Below are positions 22,226 to 31,264 of a stretch of DNA of 64,000 nt, one piece after another. Both the position numbers and the translations under genes were made by a program. Below the pieces are notes generated by a model. The model saw only the letters and a list, made by a program, of their open reading frames with translations. It did not search any database and had not been told where the DNA came from. The first letter of the stretch is position 1; each line of letters begins with the position of its first letter. The stretch is from DATAES01 sp036493595 (GTDB taxonomy: Bacteria; Actinomycetota; Acidimicrobiia; Acidimicrobiales; JACDCH01). The DNA lies in assembly GCA_036493595.1 (NCBI GenBank), contig DASXPN010000073.1, positions 1-64,000 of the forward strand. The letters run 5' to 3'.

Positions 22226-22927
22226 GTGCCGGTGTCCTTGGAACATGACGGGTCAGTCGCAGTGATCGGGCTCGACGACGGCAAGGCGAACGCCTTGACC
22301 CACGAAGTGCTCGCCGCCATCGACGACGGGCTCACGAGGGCGAGCGACGATGGCGCGGCCGCCGTGCTCCTCGCCGGCCGGACCGGGCGGTTCTCGGCTG
22401 GATTCGATCTCTCGGTGATGACCGCGGGCGAGGAGCAGATGCGCGGTCTCGTCACCGCCGGTGCCGAGTTGCTGATGCGGTTGTTCACGTTCCCTGCGCC
22501 CGTCGTGGTTGCGTGCACCGGCCACGCACTCGCGGCCGGCGCGCTGCTCTTGCTCGCGGGTGACGTCCGCATCGGAGCGGCCGGCGACTACAAGCTCGGC
22601 CTCAACGAAGTTGCTATCGGGATGGGCCTGCCTGCCTTCGCGATCGAGATGGCCCGCTACCGATTGACGCCGGGTGGGTTCAACGCTGCGTTGCTGGGCG
22701 AGGTCTACCCGCCTGATGTGGCGGCTGCCGTCGGCTACCTGGATCGCGTCGTCGCCGCCGATGATGTGGTCGACGAAGCATCACGCACCGCGCGCCGCTT
22801 GGCCGAGTTGCGCACGGGCGCGGTCTCGCACTCGAAGCAACTTGCACGCGCTGCGATCGCGCAACGCATCCGCGATGGGTTGTCCGACGATCTGGCGTCG
22901 GTGTCGGGCCCCAATCCTCGTAGCTGA
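22226..22927 (+). CDS. Enoyl-CoA hydratase/isomerase family protein
   Basis: A 233-residue crotonase-fold protein from GTG 22226 (or 22232). It has GKANALTHEVLAAID at the start of the fold and an oxyanion-hole segment GRTGRFSAGFDLSVM. GHALAAGALLLLAGDVRIGA follows, but the catalytic Glu region reads LGLNEVAIGMGLPAFAIEMA. One of the two usual catalytic Glu residues may be absent, so activity could be isomerase- or hydrolase-like. No dehydrogenase domain is fused. It faces the acyl-CoA dehydrogenase gene head to head. Confidence 0.82.
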   Translation: MPVSLEHDGSVAVIGLDDGKANALTHEVLAAIDDGLTRASDDGAAAVLLAGRTGRFSAGFDLSVMTAGEEQMRGLVTAGAELLMRLFTFPAPVVVACTGHALAAGALLLLAGDVRIGAAGDYKLGLNEVAIGMGLPAFAIEMARYRLTPGGFNAALLGEVYPPDVAAAVGYLDRVVAADDVVDEASRTARRLAELRTGAVSHSKQLARAAIAQRIRDGLSDDLASVSGPNPRS

Positions 22928-22938
22928 CGCGATCGCGG

Positions 22939-24414
22939 TCAGGCCGCGTCGACGAGGAGGCCTTCGCAGGTCCGGATGAGGACGCGCGCCGCGTCGGCGA
23001 CGTCACGACTCGACAGCGGATTCTCCGCTCGCCGCTGCCAGCGAGCGATCGCGTTCTGCAACGCGTTGCGGATGTCGGCGGGCGCGGCGCCGGCCTCGAG
23101 TCCGAGTCTGAGGGTCACCGAGGAACCCTCGGCCCCGAGCAACCGCTCCATCTCCTCCGCTTCGGGCGACTTGACCCTCACTGCGCCCGAACGCAACGCG
23201 TTGAGCAGACGAACCTCCGCGAACTCGTGCGCGCTCGCGGTGATGCGCTCGAGCTCGGACGCGATCGCCTCGCTGCCGGCCACTGGCGCGTCACGCACGA
23301 TCGCCTCCACCGCGAGCAGAGCGGAGCGCGACTTCAACACGTCACGGCGCGCCGCGAACTGCGACAGCAGCACCTGGCGCAGCTCGACGAGTCCGCTGCG
23401 CAGCACGAGCTCATTGGCGAGCTGGCTCGAGGTCGCCGCCGCGCCTTGACGGATGAGCGCGACGCCGAGCCGTACGCCGAACAACCCGAACCGGTCGAGC
23501 AGGTGCTCGCGCTCCATGGTCGTCAGCGGGATGGGCGTCGACGCAGTCACGAACCGATCGGTGGACAGGAACAACCGCTCCGCCTGGTCGGCTGGCGCCT
23601 CCGCGATCTGTTGCAGCGCCTTGAACTCGGCTTCGCGCAACGTCGATCCGGTTTGGGCGAGCAAGCCGGCCACGGGCACGACTGTCTGGCACAGCCGGCG
23701 CACCTTGGCATCGTGCTTGTAGCGAGCAGCGATGCGCGACGCCGAAGCCATCGAGTCGAGCCGCCCGACTCCGATCTCGTCCGCTCTCGACAACACGGCG
23801 ATGGCGTTCACCGGGGTTGCTTGCGCGACCTCCTGATCGTGGAACGCCTCGAGGAAGCCGATGTCCGTTGTGTGCAGGTGCCGCATGAGATAGAGGACGG
23901 CGTCGGCCGGTGTCACCATGTCATCACCCGGCGCGAGGAACGCGGTGGTGCGGGCGGACACGTCGACCGACAGCGATGCGATGCCGGGTGTGTCGATCAG
24001 CGTGATTGCCCGCAGCGACGACGAGGGCCACTCGATCTCGAGCCGTTCGACTTGGTCGGCGGGTCGGCCTTGCAGGTCGACGTCCAGCGCGCCCGCGTCG
24101 CGGGAGAACGGGACTTGGCGTGGCTCGCCCTCGTACGGGTACATCGTCACGCGGTACGTGATGCCATCGCGGTACCAGGTGACGATCTTCGTGCACTCGC
24201 CCGCGTCCGTCGGTGCCAACTCCTCGCCGACCAGCGCGTTGAGCAACGTCGACTTGCCCGCCTTCACCTTGCCGGCGATGGCGACCCGCAGCGGTTCGTC
24301 GAGCCGAGCGCGCTCCGCCTCGAGGGGCGCGAGCTGGGGCGTGCCGGCATACACCTGCGCGGCCTGTTGCAGCAGACCTCGCACCTCGTCGAGCAACGTC
24401 GGGCGGTGTGCCAT
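22939..24414 (-). CDS. Dynamin-like GTPase B (IniC-like)
   Basis: A 491-residue large GTPase. The G motifs are AGKVKAGKSTLLNALVG (P-loop, near residues 47-62), a Thr in AGECTKIVTW, LIDTPGIASL (G3) and VLSRADEIG (G4). The rest is helical with no clear membrane segment. Its ATG overlaps the stop of the larger GTPase gene (TGATG), so the two are made together. Actinobacteria often carry such pairs (IniA/IniC in mycobacteria, DynA/DynB in Streptomyces) that remodel membranes in stress or division. This is the smaller, soluble partner. Confidence 0.82.
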   Translation of the reverse strand: MAHRPTLLDEVRGLLQQAAQVYAGTPQLAPLEAERARLDEPLRVAIAGKVKAGKSTLLNALVGEELAPTDAGECTKIVTWYRDGITYRVTMYPYEGEPRQVPFSRDAGALDVDLQGRPADQVERLEIEWPSSSLRAITLIDTPGIASLSVDVSARTTAFLAPGDDMVTPADAVLYLMRHLHTTDIGFLEAFHDQEVAQATPVNAIAVLSRADEIGVGRLDSMASASRIAARYKHDAKVRRLCQTVVPVAGLLAQTGSTLREAEFKALQQIAEAPADQAERLFLSTDRFVTASTPIPLTTMEREHLLDRFGLFGVRLGVALIRQGAAATSSQLANELVLRSGLVELRQVLLSQFAARRDVLKSRSALLAVEAIVRDAPVAGSEAIASELERITASAHEFAEVRLLNALRSGAVRVKSPEAEEMERLLGAEGSSVTLRLGLEAGAAPADIRNALQNAIARWQRRAENPLSSRDVADAARVLIRTCEGLLVDAA

Positions 24415-26303
24415 CAGTGGTCACCCGTATCGGCCGTGATTGCCAGCACCTCGTCGCGCAGACCGCGGATGCGCCGGAGTTCGGCCTCGACGTCCCTGAG
24501 GCGCGGCTCGCGAGTCGATTCGTCGATGCGTACCGCTTGCTGCGCCTTCTGCAACGCATCGGTCGTCGACCGGTAGAGCTCTTCTGCCCTCGCCGAGAAC
24601 TGATCGCGCAGCTGGCGTTGGATGCGACGGATGGTGTCGCGGCTGTCCTTGGCCACCTCGAACGCGAGCTCGTCGGTGTACTTGCGATGTGCGTTCTTCG
24701 CCTGGCCGCGACGTTGCGCGAGCGCGCGGTTCTTCTCGTCCCGGTACGCCTTGCCGCCGAACAGCAAGCCCGCGACCATGCCAACCGGGTTGATCAATGC
24801 GAGGCCCACCATTTGGCCGAGCACGCCGAACATGAGCACGCCGCCGTACGAGCTGCGCAGGGCGGCCATGCCGGTGCCGAGCCCGCTGCCCATCTCGAGC
24901 TCGACGTCCGCGCTCGCGCTGACGGTCTGCAACAGCTCCGCAGGATTCGGGATGTCGAGCTGCGATGCGACGTCGTGCCCGTCGACCGAGAAGAGATCGG
25001 CGACACGCGCCGCGACTTCGGCGGCGCGTGTCTGCAGCAACGTGTAGTTGGCGACGATGTGATCGGCCGCGGCGCGGTACAGCCAAGGTTCGAACTCCTC
25101 CCACGACTCGGCCGGGTCGGTGGCGTCGATGGCCTCGTCCGCTTCGCGGGTGAGGGCGCGCAGCCGGGAGATCAAGTCGTGGTCGACGTCGGTCATGAGA
25201 TCGGCGAAACCGTCGTTCAACGTCATCTGCCAGCGCGCTGCCTGGCTCCGCAACCGGTCGCTCTGCTCGGCGGCGGCGCGTAGCTGGTCGACCAACGCCT
25301 GCGCGCGAGCCGGGTCGGCGAGCGCGGCGCGCTCGGTGGCGAACTGGCTCTCGAGCTGGCTGACCACTGACAGCATGTCGCTCGTCGCCGAGCGCACGAC
25401 GAGCTCTTCACGCTTGGCCACGATCTCGTCGTCGAGGTACCGACTCAACCCGTGGAAGCCACTCTCGGTGTCGAGCTCGGTGTCCTGTCGGTCTGTCGCG
25501 ATGTGGTGCAGCACGGACGACACCGGCAGCACCTGCAGCGGTAACTCCGCCGCCGCGAGGTGCTCCTCGTCGAGCGAGAGAATCTTGCGCCACGCGGGAT
25601 AGAAGTCGATCTTCGTGACGACGCAGCAGACATTCGGGCACAGGCTCCGCGCCGTGCGCAGGAACTCGAGCTCCGGCCCCGAGTACTCCTGTGACGCGTC
25701 CGACACGAACAGCACCGCGTCGGCCATCGGCAGCACGCCGATGGTGATGGCCGAGTGGGTCGATCCGAGGCCGCCGACACCGGGCGTGTCGACCAGCACG
25801 AGACCGGTGCGCAACAGCTCACTCGGCAGCCCGACCTCGACGGACTGCACTTGCCGGTGGTTGCCGGGGTTGCCGGCCTCGGACACGTACCCGGCGACCT
25901 GATCGACCGGCACGGTCACCGAGCTGGCCGTGGGAATCGCATCTCCCGGTGCATCTCCCGCCGTGTCGCCGGCCGCCGTGCCGTCCGCGGTGGGGTTCAG
26001 ATGCACGACTGCCATGGGGGACTCGGCCCACCGCAACATCGTCGGCACCGCCGTGGCCACGTCGTCGTCGACCGGGCAGACGTCGACTCCGAGCAAGGAG
26101 TTGATCAGCGAGCTCTTGCCTTGCTTGAACTCCCCGACGACGAGCGTGTGGAACAGCGGGTCGACGAGGTGGTCGCGGGTCGTGGCCAGCCGCCGGCTGA
26201 GGTCGTCGCGGCGGTACGCGGTGGCCGCCTGTACGCACACGTCGAGCACGTCGATGGCCGCCTGGCGGTTGGCCGCTCCCTGCGTTCCGCCCCCGTCGCT
26301 CAC
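24414..26303 (-). CDS. Dynamin-like GTPase A (IniA/DynA-like)
   Basis: A 629-residue GTPase. Motifs are VVGEFKQGKSSLINSLLG (P-loop, near residues 55-72), LVDTPGVGGLGSTHS (G3, near 170) and VVTKIDFYPA (G4). A long helical stalk follows. Near residues 480-520 there is a hydrophobic hairpin (MFGVLGQMVGLALINPVG) that can act as the membrane paddle of bacterial dynamins. The end is a charged coiled coil. It is the first gene of a two-gene unit with the smaller GTPase. An insertion rich in Ala/Gly/Asp (TADGTAAGDTAGDAPGDA) lies between G2 and G3. Confidence 0.85.
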   Translation of the reverse strand: MSDGGGTQGAANRQAAIDVLDVCVQAATAYRRDDLSRRLATTRDHLVDPLFHTLVVGEFKQGKSSLINSLLGVDVCPVDDDVATAVPTMLRWAESPMAVVHLNPTADGTAAGDTAGDAPGDAIPTASSVTVPVDQVAGYVSEAGNPGNHRQVQSVEVGLPSELLRTGLVLVDTPGVGGLGSTHSAITIGVLPMADAVLFVSDASQEYSGPELEFLRTARSLCPNVCCVVTKIDFYPAWRKILSLDEEHLAAAELPLQVLPVSSVLHHIATDRQDTELDTESGFHGLSRYLDDEIVAKREELVVRSATSDMLSVVSQLESQFATERAALADPARAQALVDQLRAAAEQSDRLRSQAARWQMTLNDGFADLMTDVDHDLISRLRALTREADEAIDATDPAESWEEFEPWLYRAAADHIVANYTLLQTRAAEVAARVADLFSVDGHDVASQLDIPNPAELLQTVSASADVELEMGSGLGTGMAALRSSYGGVLMFGVLGQMVGLALINPVGMVAGLLFGGKAYRDEKNRALAQRRGQAKNAHRKYTDELAFEVAKDSRDTIRRIQRQLRDQFSARAEELYRSTTDALQKAQQAVRIDESTREPRLRDVEAELRRIRGLRDEVLAITADTGDH

Positions 26304-26369
26304 GGCCGCTGACAGTACCGAAGGACGGGCCGCGGGCGTCCTCTGCGGCCCTGGTTTCTCAATCGATCA

Positions 26370-26410
26370 GCACCGACGGGTTGACAGCGCAGCGTCGGTG
26401 CCCCTAGCTC
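26370..26410 (+). promoter_or_regulatory. topA promoter with inverted repeat around the -35 box
   Basis: TTGACA at 26381-26386 and TAGCTC at 26405-26410 are 18 bp apart, 9 bp before the topA ATG, so the mRNA is nearly leaderless. GCACCGAC (26370-26377) and GTCGGTGC (26394-26401) are perfect inverted copies on either side of the -35. They could bind a dimeric regulator or form a cruciform sensitive to supercoiling, which would make sense for a topoisomerase gene. That role is an inference. Confidence 0.55.
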
Positions 26411-26419
26411 TTTGAACCA

Positions 26420-29050
26420 ATGCCCAAACCCCTGGTCATCGTCGAGTCGCCCGCCAAGGCCCGCACCATCGCGGGTTTCCTCGGTGGTGACTTCGTCGTC
26501 AAGGCATCCATGGGCCACATCCGCGACCTGCCTGCGAAGGGCCTGAGCGTCGACACCGAGAACGGGTTCAAGGTCGACTACGAGGTCCATCCCAACAAGA
26601 AGCAGGTCATCAAGGAGCTTCGCGACGCGTTGCGCAACGCCGACGAGCTGTATCTCGCCACCGACGAGGACCGCGAGGGCGAGGCCATCTCGTGGCACCT
26701 GCTCGAGGTGCTCCAGCCGAAGGTGCCCGTGAAGCGGATGGTCTTCCACGAGATCACGCAGAGCGCGATCGCCGAAGCTGTCGACCAGTGGCGTGACGTC
26801 GATTACGGCCTCGTCGACGCGCAGGAGAGTCGCCGGATCGTCGACCGGCTCTTCGGCTATCCGGTCTCCGAAGTGTGCTGGCGCAAGATCCGCACGGGCC
26901 TGTCGGCGGGCCGGGTGCAGTCTCCGTCGGTGCGCCTGGTAGTGCAGCGCGAACGCGAGCGGATGGCGTTCGTCGCCGCCGCCTACTGGGATCTCGAAGC
27001 GACGTTCCCGACCGAGCCCGGGTTCTCGGCCTCGCTCGTCGCCGTCGACGGGGCGAAGGTGGCGGAGGGGAAGGACTTCGACTCCGTCGGTCAGCCGAAG
27101 CGCACCGCCGACCTCGTCGTCCTCGACGAGACGTCAGCCCGTGGCCTTGCCTCACGTCTCGACGGCGCCGAGTTCACCGTGCGCAGCGTCGAGACGAAGC
27201 CGTACACGTCGAGGCCGAAGCCTCCGTTCATCACGTCGTCGCTGCAACAGGTGGGCGGCAGCCGCTTGCGCATGAGCGCGCAGCAGGTCATGCGTGTCGC
27301 GCAAGGCCTGTACGAACGTGGCTACATCACGTACATGCGTACCGACTCGACAACGTTGTCGGACACCGCGCTCGCGGCGGCGCGATCGCAGATCCAGCAA
27401 TTGTTCGGACGCGAGTACGTGCTCGACGGGCCGCGGTCGTACACGAAGAAGGCCAAGAACGCGCAGGAGGCACACGAGGCGATCCGTCCTGCCGGCGACG
27501 AGTGGCGCACACCGGCGCAGCTCCACGGCGAGTTGCGAGGCGACGACCTGCGTCTGTACGAGCTGATCTGGCAGCGCACGATCGCATCGCAGATGCCCGA
27601 CGCTCGCGGCTCGACGGTCACCGCTCGCTTCGTGGCCATCAGCACCGCGACCGAGGAGACGGAGTGGTCGGCCTCCGGTCGCACGATCACGTTCCCCGGC
27701 TTCCTCGCGGCATACGGATTCGGTGGCGACGACGCAGAGGCCGACGGGGACGCATCCGGCTCGGCCAAGTTGCCGGAGCTGATCGAAGGCATGACGTTGC
27801 CGCCCCCGGCGATCGAAGCGCTGGGCCACTCGACCCAACCGCCCGCTCGCTATACCGAGGCAACGCTGGTGCGAGCGCTCGAAGAGAAGGGCATCGGGCG
27901 GCCGTCGACCTATGCCTCGATCATGCAGACGATCCAAGACCGCGGTTACGTGTGGAAGAAGGGCCAAGCGCTCGTGCCGACCACCGATGCTTTCGCGGTG
28001 GTGAACCTGCTCGAGACCCACTTCGCCTCCCTCGTCGACTACGACTTCACCGCGCGGATGGAGGATGACCTCGACGAGATCGCCGGCCGCCGCGAGCAGC
28101 GCGAGCCGTGGCTCGGCAAGTTCTGGTTCGGCAACGGCACGCTGGGTGTGAAAGCGCTGTGCGCGAAGGCCATCGAGCAAGCCGACCCCGTAGAGATCAA
28201 TGCGATCCCGCTCGGGATCGACGAGACCGGCGAGCTCGTCATGGTCCGTAACGGGAAGTACGGGCCGTACGTGAAGCGCGGTGACGACACTGCGTCGTTG
28301 CCCGACGGCATCGCGCTCGACGAGCTGACGATGGACCGCGCCGTCGAGTTGCTGAACGCGCCGAAGGGCGATGAGCCGATCGGCGAGGATCCGGCCACGA
28401 ACCTGCCGGTGTACGCGAAGAACGGACGCTTCGGTCCCTACGTGCAACTCGGAAATGCCGACACGCTGCCCGACGGCGAGAAGCCGAAGATGGCCTCGCT
28501 GTTCCAGTCGATGTCGCTCGACACGATCACACTGGACGACGCCCTGCGCCTGCTGTCGTTGCCGCGCATCGTCGGTGAGGACAGCGACGGAGTCGAGGTC
28601 CTCGTGGCGAACGGCCGCTACGGGCCGTATCTCAAGAAGGGCGACGACACCCGCAGTCTCGAGAGCGAAGAGCAGCTCTTCACGCTGACGATCGACGAAG
28701 CGAGGGCGCTGCTCGCACAGCCGAAGCAGTTCGGTCGCAAGCGGGCCGCGCCCGCGGCGCCGTTGCGTGAGCTCGGCAACGACCCCGACACGGGCAAGCC
28801 AATGGTGGTCAAGGACGGTCGCTTCGGTCCGTACGTCACCGACGGGGAGACCAACGCGTCGTTGCGCAAGGGTGACACCGTCGAAGAGATCACCATCGAG
28901 CGGGCGAGTGAGTTGCTCCAGATCCGGCGCGACACGGCGCCGACGAAGCCCAAGCGCGCCAAGAAGACGGCGAAGAAGACAGCCAGCGCCAAGAAGAAAT
29001 CTCCGGTGAAGAAGGCCGTTGCAAAGAAGACCGCGAAGAAGCAGGGGTAG
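26420..29050 (+). CDS. topA: DNA topoisomerase I (type IA)
   Basis: An 876-residue enzyme that relaxes negative supercoils. The Toprim domain opens with LVIVESPAKARTIAGFLG and includes LYLATDEDREGEAISWHL. The active-site Tyr is in YITYMRTDSTTLSD, near residue 305, and RPSTYASIMQTIQDRGYV follows. Instead of Cys4 zinc fingers, the C-terminal part has several glycine-rich repeats of the form NGRYGPYLKKGDDT, as in actinobacterial TopA. It ends in a Lys-rich tail (KKTAKKTASAKKKS), which helps processivity in mycobacterial enzymes. It is followed by an MFS gene after 38 bp. Confidence 0.96.
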   Translation: MPKPLVIVESPAKARTIAGFLGGDFVVKASMGHIRDLPAKGLSVDTENGFKVDYEVHPNKKQVIKELRDALRNADELYLATDEDREGEAISWHLLEVLQPKVPVKRMVFHEITQSAIAEAVDQWRDVDYGLVDAQESRRIVDRLFGYPVSEVCWRKIRTGLSAGRVQSPSVRLVVQRERERMAFVAAAYWDLEATFPTEPGFSASLVAVDGAKVAEGKDFDSVGQPKRTADLVVLDETSARGLASRLDGAEFTVRSVETKPYTSRPKPPFITSSLQQVGGSRLRMSAQQVMRVAQGLYERGYITYMRTDSTTLSDTALAAARSQIQQLFGREYVLDGPRSYTKKAKNAQEAHEAIRPAGDEWRTPAQLHGELRGDDLRLYELIWQRTIASQMPDARGSTVTARFVAISTATEETEWSASGRTITFPGFLAAYGFGGDDAEADGDASGSAKLPELIEGMTLPPPAIEALGHSTQPPARYTEATLVRALEEKGIGRPSTYASIMQTIQDRGYVWKKGQALVPTTDAFAVVNLLETHFASLVDYDFTARMEDDLDEIAGRREQREPWLGKFWFGNGTLGVKALCAKAIEQADPVEINAIPLGIDETGELVMVRNGKYGPYVKRGDDTASLPDGIALDELTMDRAVELLNAPKGDEPIGEDPATNLPVYAKNGRFGPYVQLGNADTLPDGEKPKMASLFQSMSLDTITLDDALRLLSLPRIVGEDSDGVEVLVANGRYGPYLKKGDDTRSLESEEQLFTLTIDEARALLAQPKQFGRKRAAPAAPLRELGNDPDTGKPMVVKDGRFGPYVTDGETNASLRKGDTVEEITIERASELLQIRRDTAPTKPKRAKKTAKKTASAKKKSPVKKAVAKKTAKKQG

Positions 29051-29088
29051 CCGGGAGGCCGCGACCCGCGCCGGTAACCTCGGAAGCC

Positions 29089-30702
29089 GTGGCTGAACCG
29101 GCCCCTCAGCGGTCTTCGGCCGAACCGCTTCTACCTACCGAACCCGTGCACGACACGGGGCCTGTGCGCGACACAGAACCCGTGCACGACGCTGAACCCG
29201 TGCACGACGCCGGGCCCGCGGGACTCCCGCACCCACCGCCGCCACCTTCACTGCCCGGGCCGCCCACCACGGGCATCGACGTGCCACTCGTGCCTCTGCC
29301 GTCGAGTCTGCTCGACGAAGAGGTAGGGCCCAAGGAAGTCGCGTTGCATGTGCGCCTGTTCGGTAGCCACATGTTCTTCCGCCTGTGGATCGCGCAGGTC
29401 GTCTCCGCGCTGGGGGACTGGCTCGGCTTCCTAGCGATCACGATCCTGGCCGCCTCCGTCGGTTCCGGCTCGGGCGGCGCGGCCGTTGGCCTCGTCATGT
29501 CCGCTCGAATCATCCCGGGGTTCTTCCTGTCGCCCGTGATGGGCGTGATGATCGACCGCTGGGATCGCAAGAAGGTGATGGTCACCTGCGACCTCATCCG
29601 CGCCGGTGTGCTGTGCACGTTGCCATTCGTGCACAACGTCTCAGGGTTGGTGCTCGCGTCGCTCGTGCTGGAGGTCTGCACGCTGGCGTGGTCGCCGGCG
29701 AAGGAGGCGTCGGTCCCGAACCTCGTACCCACAGAACGACTGACGTCCGCCAACTCGCTTTCACTCGCCGCCGCCTATGGCACGTTCCCGATCGCAGCGG
29801 TGCTGTTCGCGCTGCTCGCCCAACTCGGCAAGAAGCTCGGCTCGATCGACGCGTTGCAGTTCTTCAAGACCGACCAGGAGGCACTGGCCTTCTACGTCGA
29901 CGCCGTCACCTTCCTCGTCTCCGCCATCATGATCTCGACGCTGGCACTGCCAGAGGCGGCTCGCCGCAGTCGCGCCAAGAAGAACGGCGACAAGCGCATC
30001 GACTTCTCCCAGACCTTCCGCGAGCTCAAGGAAGGTTGGCGGTTCATCTTCATGAACCCGATCGTGCGCTCCGTCAACCTCGGTCTTGCCACCGGGCTCA
30101 TGGGCGGCGGGATGGTCGTGCCGCTGGGGTCGATCTTCGCCACCGAAGTGCTCGGCGCAGGTGCAGCCGGCTATGGGGTGTTCATCACCGCCTTGGGTTT
30201 CGGTGTCGCCGCCGGAGTGTTGCTGCTGTCGCTGACGCAACGGCGCCTACCGAAGGTGCAGATGTTCGAGCTGTCGATCTTCGGCGCCGCCGCCGGACTC
30301 TTCTTCGCGGCGTCGATGTCCTCGCTGCCCCTGGCGTTGATCGGCGTGTTCACGCTCGGCATCTGCGCGGGTTCCGTGTATGTCGTCGGCTTCACGCTGT
30401 TGCACGAGAACGTCGACGACGAGCTGCGAGGTCGCACCTTCAGCGCGCTCTACACGATCGTGCGGCTGTGCTTGCTCATCGCGTTCGCGCTCGGGCCGTT
30501 CCTGTCCGAGCTACTCGACAGCATCTCGAGCTCGCTGCTCACGGACCGCACCGTGACCCTTCCGGGTGGCCACAGCCTGTTCCTGCCGGGTGTGCGCCTC
30601 ACGCTGTGGCTTGCCGCGGTCATCATCTTCGTCGCGGGGTTGGTGGTCGCCCGCTCGATGGCCGCCGCCTCGAAGGCGGACCTGGATGCTGATCGCGTTT
30701 GA
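29089..30702 (+). CDS. MFS transporter with a repetitive N-terminal extension
   Basis: A 537-residue membrane protein of the MFS_3/EntS-like family, with about 12 hydrophobic helices from residue 95 onward. It shows the typical DRWDRKKVMVTCDLIRAG loop between helices 2 and 3. The first 90 residues are unusual: five copies of a motif like EPVHDTGPVRD, followed by a Pro-rich stretch, probably a disordered cytosolic tail. Relatives export siderophores or drugs; the substrate here is unknown. GTG 29089 is 8 bp after a TAACCT -10-like box, suggesting a leaderless mRNA. The gene overlaps tmk by 17 bp. Confidence 0.82.
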   Translation: MAEPAPQRSSAEPLLPTEPVHDTGPVRDTEPVHDAEPVHDAGPAGLPHPPPPPSLPGPPTTGIDVPLVPLPSSLLDEEVGPKEVALHVRLFGSHMFFRLWIAQVVSALGDWLGFLAITILAASVGSGSGGAAVGLVMSARIIPGFFLSPVMGVMIDRWDRKKVMVTCDLIRAGVLCTLPFVHNVSGLVLASLVLEVCTLAWSPAKEASVPNLVPTERLTSANSLSLAAAYGTFPIAAVLFALLAQLGKKLGSIDALQFFKTDQEALAFYVDAVTFLVSAIMISTLALPEAARRSRAKKNGDKRIDFSQTFRELKEGWRFIFMNPIVRSVNLGLATGLMGGGMVVPLGSIFATEVLGAGAAGYGVFITALGFGVAAGVLLLSLTQRRLPKVQMFELSIFGAAAGLFFAASMSSLPLALIGVFTLGICAGSVYVVGFTLLHENVDDELRGRTFSALYTIVRLCLLIAFALGPFLSELLDSISSSLLTDRTVTLPGGHSLFLPGVRLTLWLAAVIIFVAGLVVARSMAAASKADLDADRV

Positions 30703-31264
30703 AGGTGGCGAAGGTTGCGGCAAGTCGACGCAGGCGCGCGTCCTCGCGCAACGTCTCGACGCGGTCCTGACCTTCGAGCCCGGCGCGACGCCGCTCGGTG
30801 CGGAGCTTCGAGCCCTGTTGCTCGACGGATCCGACATGTCGTCGCGCACCGAAGCGCTGTTGATGGCGGCCGATCGTGCTGTCCACGTCGACGAGGTCAT
30901 CGCTCCCGCGCTCGCGATCGGCCAGACCGTCGTCACGGATCGCTATCTGTACTCATCGCTCGCATACCAGGGCTTTGGTCGCGGCCTCGACGTCGATGAG
31001 GTGCGAACGCTCTCGTCGTTCGCCGCCGCGCCGGAGGCGGACATCGTGCTACTGCTCGTGGTCCCCGGCTATGTGCGCCGCGAACGACTGGGCGGACGGC
31101 TGGATCGCATCGAATCCGGTGACGAAGGCTTCCACGAGCGGGTCGAAGCCGGCTTCCTCGAACTGGCCCGGCTCGATCCCGAACGCTGGATCGTCATTGA
31201 CGCGGTCGGATCGGCCGACGATGTCGGCGAGCTCATCTGGAGCGCGGTCAAGGACCGGCTGTAG
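30686..31264 (+). CDS. tmk: Thymidylate kinase
   Basis: A 192-residue kinase that converts dTMP to dTDP. It starts MLIAFEGGEGCGKSTQ with the P-loop, has TDRYLYSSLAYQG (DRY-type motif) and a lid segment RERLGGRLDRIES. Length is slightly below the usual 200-210 residues. The ATG lies inside the end of the MFS gene, 17 bp before its stop, so translation is coupled. In many actinobacteria holB follows tmk directly. Here a large gene on the other strand stands between them, and the tmk 3' end overlaps that gene's 3' end by 17 bp. Confidence 0.93.
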   Translation: MLIAFEGGEGCGKSTQARVLAQRLDAVLTFEPGATPLGAELRALLLDGSDMSSRTEALLMAADRAVHVDEVIAPALAIGQTVVTDRYLYSSLAYQGFGRGLDVDEVRTLSSFAAAPEADIVLLLVVPGYVRRERLGGRLDRIESGDEGFHERVEAGFLELARLDPERWIVIDAVGSADDVGELIWSAVKDRL

